Of a DNA stretch of 10,570 bases, positions 7,407-10,570 are shown one piece after another. Under the pieces are notes generated by a model that was not told the origin of the DNA, ran no database searches, and worked only from the letters and a program-made list of their open reading frames with translations. The stretch is taken from NCBI GenBank assembly GCA_031552995.1, contig JAVBMB010000019.1, forward strand, positions 1 through 10,570. Reading direction: 5' to 3'. The stretch's first letter is position 1; each line of letters starts with the position of its first letter. The stretch is from JAVBMB01 sp031552995. GTDB taxonomy: Bacteria; Bacillota; Clostridia; Oscillospirales; Butyricicoccaceae. Both the position numbers and the translations under genes were made by a program.

Positions 7407-7504
7407 TGTTCATCCTCCCTATTATAATTCATCATTATTCGAATATTGCCAAAAGCCGGCACCCGCCGGCCTTTGTACGTATTTTTTACACCGCCAACCG
7501 GCGT
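7407..7504 (-). other. Gap between yggT and divIVA where ylmH is usually found
   Basis: 98 bases without a gene. Many Firmicutes keep ylmH, an S4-domain RNA-binding gene, here; this gap is far too short for it. It contains a small hairpin CGCC-AACC-GGCG (7492-7503), the larger hairpin described separately, and the divIVA ribosome site. A TATAAT (minus strand, 7426-7421) sits directly against the ribosome site, so a transcript from it would start inside that site; I do not call it a promoter. A weak TTGGCA (7453-7448) lies 21 bases upstream of that TATAAT. Confidence 0.6.
7450..7475 (-). terminator. Possible weak terminator or attenuator after yggT
   Basis: The arms GCCGGC (7455-7460) and GCCGGC (7465-7470) with loop ACCC extend outward to 7450 and 7475 through three A-T pairs and a C-G pair. 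The one mismatch on the plus strand (A/C) becomes a G-U pair in minus-strand RNA, so the stem is better on the minus strand: about 11 pairs. The U run is only four bases and lies in the 3' arm. It could partly end the hfq-to-yggT transcript, lower expression of divIVA-ileS, or act as an RNA processing stem. Function is inference. Confidence 0.4.
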
Positions 7505-7768
7505 TCAAAGCCACAGGATGATTCTGCTAATAAGCTGAAGCGCCAGCATAGCCGCAATCGGCGAAAAATCAACCGGCATACTGCGCAGCGCCGGGATCAT
7601 ACCAAGCAGCTTGCGAAACGGCGCAATAATCGGCTCGGTGACCATATTGAGGTAATACCCTATCTTGCTGTTGCGCACCTGAGGTATCCACGAGGCAATC
7701 GCCGCAAGGAAGATTGCGGTGCCCAGCAGAGAGAGAACCCTGGCAGCGAGATACTGAATATATGTCAT
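7505..7768 (-). CDS. yggT: YggT/YlmG family membrane protein
   Basis: 87 residues with two hydrophobic segments (about 8-28 and 65-87), the standard YggT layout. Between them is the family-type loop PIIAPFRKLLG (residues about 46-56), followed by MPVDFSPIAAMLALQLI, which matches the usual 'ID.SPIVA.L.L..I' pattern at the second helix. The exact function is unknown. In Firmicutes, cyanobacteria and plastids the family is linked to division or membrane organisation, and the gene sits next to sepF, as here. The start ATG overlaps the sepF stop as ATGA, so it is probably translationally coupled to sepF. No separate strong ribosome site is needed or seen. Confidence 0.93.
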   Translation of the reverse strand: MTYIQYLAARVLSLLGTAIFLAAIASWIPQVRNSKIGYYLNMVTEPIIAPFRKLLGMIPALRSMPVDFSPIAAMLALQLISRIILWL

Positions 7769-8205
7769 ATATACAGCCCGTTGTTCTCCAGCTCGTCAAT
7801 CAGGTCGCCAAGGATATCGACATTATACGGCGTGATAATAAATGTGCTGTTGGCGACCTTCTTGATTTTACCATCCTGCGCATAGATGACGCCGCTCAAA
7901 AAGTCGACAAGTCTGCGCGCCACATCCTTGTTCGTCTGCTCAAGGTTAAGCACAACTGTGCGCTTATCGCGCAGATGATCCGCGACCTCGGCCGCGTTCT
8001 CAAACTTTTCAGGCTTGACAAGCACGACTGAAAGCTGCGTTGTCGCATTGATGTTTACCACTTTGTTATTGCTGCGTCTAAACTCGGTAATCGGTGTTTC
8101 CTCCGCTGCGCGGGTCGTACGCTTCGGCTCGGGTATAAATTGCTCCAGTTCTTCCTCGTCGTCTTCGCCCTTAGCCCAGCGCTTTAAATCCTCCATAAAG
8201 CCCAT
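7765..8205 (-). CDS. sepF: SepF, FtsZ membrane anchor and septum protein
   Basis: 146 residues, normal size. SepF binds the FtsZ C-terminus, tethers the ring to the membrane, and polymerises into rings that guide septum growth. Seen: an N-terminal amphipathic helix (MGFMEDLKRWAKG) for membrane binding, an acidic and variable linker (14-47), then the SepF domain (about 49-130) with VVLNLEQTNKDVARRLVDFLSG and FIITP near its end. The glycine in LSGVIYA (Gly105) corresponds to a conserved domain glycine. ATG start with AAAGGAGA just upstream (8214-8221). It overlaps yggT at its end and follows yggS after 40 bases. I see no ftsA in the window; in clostridia lacking FtsA, SepF can be the main anchor, but this cannot be judged from here. 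Confidence 0.96.
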   Translation of the reverse strand: MGFMEDLKRWAKGEDDEEELEQFIPEPKRTTRAAEETPITEFRRSNNKVVNINATTQLSVVLVKPEKFENAAEVADHLRDKRTVVLNLEQTNKDVARRLVDFLSGVIYAQDGKIKKVANSTFIITPYNVDILGDLIDELENNGLYI

Positions 8206-8245
8206 GTATATGTCTCCTTTCGTAATAACGCATATTAATCCGCCG

Positions 8246-8959
8246 TCAGCCGCGCGGGCCGAAGAGCGATGTGCCTATCCTGACTATGTTCGCCCCATGC
8301 CGTATCGCCGACTCGAAATCCCGGCTCATACCCATCGACAGGTAATCCATGCTAACATTATCGTATTTTTTGTCATTTATGTCAATAAACAGTTTGTATA
8401 ATTGCGCAAAATATCTATCATTTTCTGTACCCAGGTCCGCAACAGGCGGTATAGCCATCAGTCCGCACACCATAATATTGCGTAAACGCCCCGATTCGGC
8501 AATAATTGCATCAAGCGTTTCCGGCATGACGCCGTTCTTGCTTTCTTCACGGGCGATGTTTACTTCAATCAGCACATCCTGAACAATCCCCCGTTCTGAA
8601 GCCAACCTGTCTATCAGGCGAAGCAGCTTTGATGAATCCACCGACTGAATCATCGAGACGCGCCCTACGACATCGCGCGCTTTTCGGCTTTGCAGATGCC
8701 CGATAAAATGCACCGGCCGTACCCCGTAAGCGCCGGCTGCAATATTGCGTTCCAGCTCCTCGGCGCGGTTTTCACCGAACATATTTATATCCGCGGCCGC
8801 CGCGCTCATTATCGTCTGTATGCTCTGCGTTTTGCACACGGCGCACAGCATAATATCCTTCGGGGTTCGCCCAGCGGCTTTTGCGGCGCCCGCTATCCTT
8901 TCTCTGACGGCTGCCGCCGCCGCGGACGGGCCGGATCGCAAAATGTCTGTATCCGCCAT
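8246..8959 (-). CDS. ylmE: YggS/YlmE/PROSC family pyridoxal-phosphate homeostasis protein
   Basis: 237 residues, family length. It binds pyridoxal 5'-phosphate on a lysine and, in species studied, keeps vitamin B6 vitamers and amino-acid pools balanced without known enzymatic activity. Motifs seen in order along the alanine-racemase-type barrel: AVCKTQS with the PLP lysine Lys43 (usual 'AVSKT'), MFGENRAEEL, HFIGHLQSRK, IQSVDS, VLIEVNIAREESKNG, GLMAIPP, LSMGMSRDFESAI, and the phosphate-binding end VRIGTSLFG. The serine before the lysine is Cys42 here. It is next to sepF as in B. subtilis (ylmE). Its start overlaps the stop of the upstream HlyD-like gene as TGATG, so the two are probably coupled. 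Confidence 0.96.
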   Translation of the reverse strand: MADTDILRSGPSAAAAAVRERIAGAAKAAGRTPKDIMLCAVCKTQSIQTIMSAAAADINMFGENRAEELERNIAAGAYGVRPVHFIGHLQSRKARDVVGRVSMIQSVDSSKLLRLIDRLASERGIVQDVLIEVNIAREESKNGVMPETLDAIIAESGRLRNIMVCGLMAIPPVADLGTENDRYFAQLYKLFIDINDKKYDNVSMDYLSMGMSRDFESAIRHGANIVRIGTSLFGPRG

Positions 8960-10170
8960 CAGCTCACCACCTTGCCGTGTTCAAGGTCCTTCGCGTTGAT
9001 TATCATCTTGTCAAACACCTGCAAGCCGGTTTTGCCGTCATCCGGTTTCGCGATAAAATAGCTGTCGGTCTGATATATAATATCCACCGGCTTAAAGCGA
9101 GCCCGCGTGCCTTCAAGGCAATAGACGCCCCAAACACCGTCGACCTGCCGCAGCACGTCCCACGGAATCTTTATACCGCTGTATTCCTTGACGACAATAT
9201 CAACCGGCTGAAACCGCGCCTCAAGATATTCGGGCAGCATGACTCCGCTTTCAAGTATTACTACGGCGCGATCGTCGAATGTGCTGATGCTGTTTATATT
9301 CAAACGCAGCCTGCCCGTGCCGATTTGCAAAAAATACACCTGACATGTCTGCATATCCTTTAGCCTGTCGGCCTGCTCTTTTGGCAAAGAGAATGCATAG
9401 TACCACCTGAAGCTGTCGACGACCGACCCTATTCCCCCTCCGGTGAATACTGAATCGTCCCGCGTTATCTTATCAAGTTGCTCAGGTGTCAGGCCCTTGA
9501 GCATGTCCGGGTTAAGGACGGTCTCAAACCCGTCTATATTCTTCAAAAAATATCCTGATTTTTCGGCATAGGCCTTTGCCGTGACGCCGTTTAGCGCGTT
9601 GATGTACGAGTTTTTTTCGGATTCAAGCGCCTCGATTTGCTTCTTATATGTCCCGCTTCCCGTCATGTTCGCGTTGCGTCCGATGACAAGCTGCTGCAGC
9701 GTCGCGTACTCCTCCGCCGCCTTTGTGATGCTTCCGCCCTCTATCTCACCCGCAATCTTCTGCATACTGATATAAATCAGCGTGTCCAGCTTTTTGCTGT
9801 CCGTACCGCCGACTAGGTTTTGATAAGCATATTTTAACCCGCTAAGCCTGTTGTCCACCGTACTGGCCTGCTGATACGTGTTCGCAGCCGCGCTGCTGTC
9901 AAAGAATATCGCGATTTCCTGCCCCTTCGACACTTTTTCGCCGTCGCTGACAAGGTATTCAGCCCCCTTGCCGGTTGGCCCGGTGACAAGCACCTGAGAA
10001 CGCACAAATACGCCCTCGGCCGATATCGAATCCTCGACATCGACCATAAGGGCATCTATTGTAGTGATTTTTTCGCTTAGATTCTGCGACACCTGATAGC
10101 CTATGTAGACCAAAAACAGCAGCAGAAGCGCAAAAACACCTATTCTTCCCCACATCGCGTTTTTTTTCAT
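8959..10170 (-). CDS. HlyD-like membrane-anchored adaptor protein, orphan
   Basis: 403 residues with one N-terminal membrane helix (about 9-28), so most of the protein lies outside the cytoplasm. A half-lipoyl-like piece (about 52-91, with GAEYLVSDGEKVSKGQEIAIFF in its second half) is the signature of HlyD/membrane-fusion proteins. It is followed by a predicted helical region (about 95-200) with stretches such as QASTVDNRLSGLKYAYQNL. The last part (about 255-403) is beta-rich, with IKIPWDVLRQVDGVWGVYC and a second VDII strand, like the membrane-proximal barrel of these proteins. No ABC, RND or peptidase partner is in the window. ATG start with GGAGA (10175-10179). It lies between hfq and ylmE and overlaps ylmE. 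I recall similar genes next to ylmE/sepF in other Clostridia, so a role in envelope or division is suggested but unproven. Confidence 0.8.
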   Translation of the reverse strand: MKKNAMWGRIGVFALLLLFLVYIGYQVSQNLSEKITTIDALMVDVEDSISAEGVFVRSQVLVTGPTGKGAEYLVSDGEKVSKGQEIAIFFDSSAAANTYQQASTVDNRLSGLKYAYQNLVGGTDSKKLDTLIYISMQKIAGEIEGGSITKAAEEYATLQQLVIGRNANMTGSGTYKKQIEALESEKNSYINALNGVTAKAYAEKSGYFLKNIDGFETVLNPDMLKGLTPEQLDKITRDDSVFTGGGIGSVVDSFRWYYAFSLPKEQADRLKDMQTCQVYFLQIGTGRLRLNINSISTFDDRAVVILESGVMLPEYLEARFQPVDIVVKEYSGIKIPWDVLRQVDGVWGVYCLEGTRARFKPVDIIYQTDSYFIAKPDDGKTGLQVFDKMIINAKDLEHGKVVS

Positions 10171-10204
10171 ATTGTCTCCGCGCCCGGCCGGACGCCGGCC
10201 GATA
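10171..10204 (-). repeat. GC-rich inverted repeat between hfq and the adaptor gene
   Basis: The spacer contains C-GGCCGG (10185-10191), loop ACG, and CCGGCC-G (10195-10201), a 7-pair perfect stem. There is no T run after it on the minus strand, so it is not a normal intrinsic terminator. It stands just before the ribosome site of the adaptor gene (GGAGA, 10175-10179) and could slow translation or protect the upstream hfq message from decay. Confidence 0.5.
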
Positions 10205-10423
10205 TTAGCTGAACTCTATCGCCTTTGCCGGAACGATAGTTGATATCGCGTGCTTGTATATCAGGTGCTGCCTCCTCTCAAAGGTCAACAGCACCGTATA
10301 GCCATCGAATCGTGACACCGTGCCCCTCTGCTGGAATCCGTTTGTCAAGAATACCGTAACGGGTGTTTTCTCTCTTCGCAGCTCGCACAGGAACATGTCC
10401 TGCAGGTTTTCCTTTTGCTCCAT
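10205..10423 (-). CDS. hfq: RNA chaperone Hfq
   Basis: Ring-forming Sm-like protein that binds small RNAs and mRNAs. 72 residues from the ATG at 10423, the usual size for Gram-positive Hfq. Seen: LQDMFLCELRREKTPVTVFL (proximal-face Gln8 by position), NGFQQRGTVSRFDGYTVLL for the Sm1 fold, and the diagnostic Sm2 motif YKHAISTIVP (residues 56-65). The C-terminal tail is only about seven residues. I chose this start because AGAGGG (10430-10435) is correctly spaced from it and the family begins just before LQD. A GTG at 10459 would add 12 residues (MGIEPPRKRGII) that the family does not have, and its upstream purine run is too close. In Clostridia hfq commonly follows miaA; here only the end of an unrecognised gene is seen upstream. 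The start region is part of a large inverted repeat (see below). Confidence 0.95.
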   Translation of the reverse strand: MEQKENLQDMFLCELRREKTPVTVFLTNGFQQRGTVSRFDGYTVLLTFERRQHLIYKHAISTIVPAKAIEFS

Positions 10424-10478
10424 GATAATCCCTCTTTTCCGGGGCGGCTCTATCCCCACGCCCCTCTGTGATTATCAT
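10422..10478 (-). promoter_or_regulatory. Nested hairpin over the hfq ribosome site and start codon
   Basis: In the minus-strand RNA the segment AUGAUAAUC (10478-10470) can pair perfectly over 9 bases with GAUUAUCAU (10430-10422). Inside, CGCGCC-type GC arms (10459-10464 with 10441-10446, GGGGCG/CGCCCC) form a second 6-pair stem with a 12-base loop. The hfq start codon's first two bases are in the outer stem and the ribosome site AGAGGG borders it in the internal loop, next to GGAAAAGA. This arrangement could reduce initiation until opened. No U run follows, so it is not a terminator. That Hfq controls its own translation is known from E. coli; that it does so here is inference. Confidence 0.5.
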
Positions 10479-10479
10479 T

Positions 10480-10569
10480 CTAGCTAGTCGCCGAAAAATA
10501 TTCTGTCGAACTCTCCAGTATTCGGGTCTTTTCACTAACAAATTGCTCCCAGCCGCTCGTCTGCGCCGC
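10480..10569 (-). CDS. C-terminal fragment of an unrecognised protein (cut by right window edge)
   Basis: On the minus strand one frame is open from the window edge to TAG at 10480, giving 29 residues that start AAQTSGWEQFVSEK. I do not recognise it. The next frame, entered by a one-base change at the TTTT run (10529-10532), would instead end in KDPNTGEFDRIFFGD with TAG at 10484; that end looks more protein-like. Either way the stop is about 60 bases before the hfq ATG, so an upstream gene in the same orientation is likely. miaA is the usual neighbour in this position in Clostridia, but nothing here matches it. Existence as coding is moderately likely; frame is uncertain. Confidence 0.4.
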   Translation of the reverse strand, partial: AAQTSGWEQFVSEKTRILESSTEYFSATS

Positions 10570-10570
10570 C

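Noticed and set aside
7421..7428. TATAAT on both strands (ATTATAAT palindrome) upstream of divIVA
   Set aside because: On the minus strand the transcript would start within the divIVA ribosome site, and the only -35-like match (TTGGCA) is badly spaced; not called as a promoter.
7406..7885. 159-codon plus-strand frame across the yggT/divIVA gap
   Set aside because: It covers the gap but runs antisense through yggT and into sepF, both clear genes, and the product is Arg/Lys-rich with no family signal.
10424..10459. 12-residue N-terminal extension of Hfq from GTG 10459
   Set aside because: The family starts just before LQD, the ATG at 10423 has a well-spaced ribosome site, and the GTG's purine run is only about one base away.
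1..10570. tRNA, rRNA, CRISPR arrays, insertion sequences, prophage genes, attachment sites
   Set aside because: I looked for clover-leaf ends, regular direct repeats and transposase or integrase motifs on both strands and saw none.

Overview
The window looks like chromosomal DNA of a Gram-positive anaerobe of the class Clostridia, probably an uncultured Oscillospirales-type lineage with moderate to high GC. The evidence is a clostridial-order rnf operon tail (G-E-A-B), the Firmicutes division cluster (ylmE/yggS-sepF-yggT-divIVA followed by ileS), Shine-Dalgarno sites of the AGGAGG type, and TTG/GTG starts. The lineage assignment is inference from gene order and motifs, with no database search behind it.

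Left part (1-3671, plus strand): the 3' end of an rnf operon. It holds the end of rnfG (left edge cut), then rnfE and rnfA, with 4-base ATGA overlaps at the rnfG/rnfE and rnfE/rnfA junctions, then rnfB. Together with RnfC and RnfD, which should lie just left of the window, these make the membrane ferredoxin:NAD+ oxidoreductase that couples electron transfer to Na+ or H+ pumping. A membrane-anchored extracytoplasmic protein follows, resembling a degenerate DUF4015 (glycoside-hydrolase-like) protein. Its translation start is ambiguous. A strong hairpin terminator (3705-3742) closes this block.

Right part (minus strand, read from right to left): a fragment of an unrecognised gene end, hfq, a HlyD-like membrane-anchored adaptor, yggS/ylmE, sepF, yggT/ylmG, a DivIVA-domain gene and ileS. 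The genes are tightly packed: yggS and the adaptor gene overlap as TGATG, sepF and yggT as ATGA, and the ileS ribosome site overlaps the divIVA stop. The main gap (7407-7504) holds a hairpin that may be a weak terminator or attenuator. ileS converges on the rnf block and shares the terminator region with it.

Most of the window is housekeeping and I see no clear new multi-gene system. The points most worth a second look are: a nested inverted repeat that places the hfq ribosome site in an internal loop and pairs two bases of its start codon; a HlyD-like adaptor with no export partner inside the division cluster; the DUF4015-like protein with acidic positions replaced; an ideal Shine-Dalgarno site in front of an AUA codon; a non-canonical HxGT signature in IleRS; loss of ylmH and of the usual room for an ileS T-box; and a possible frameshift at the right edge.
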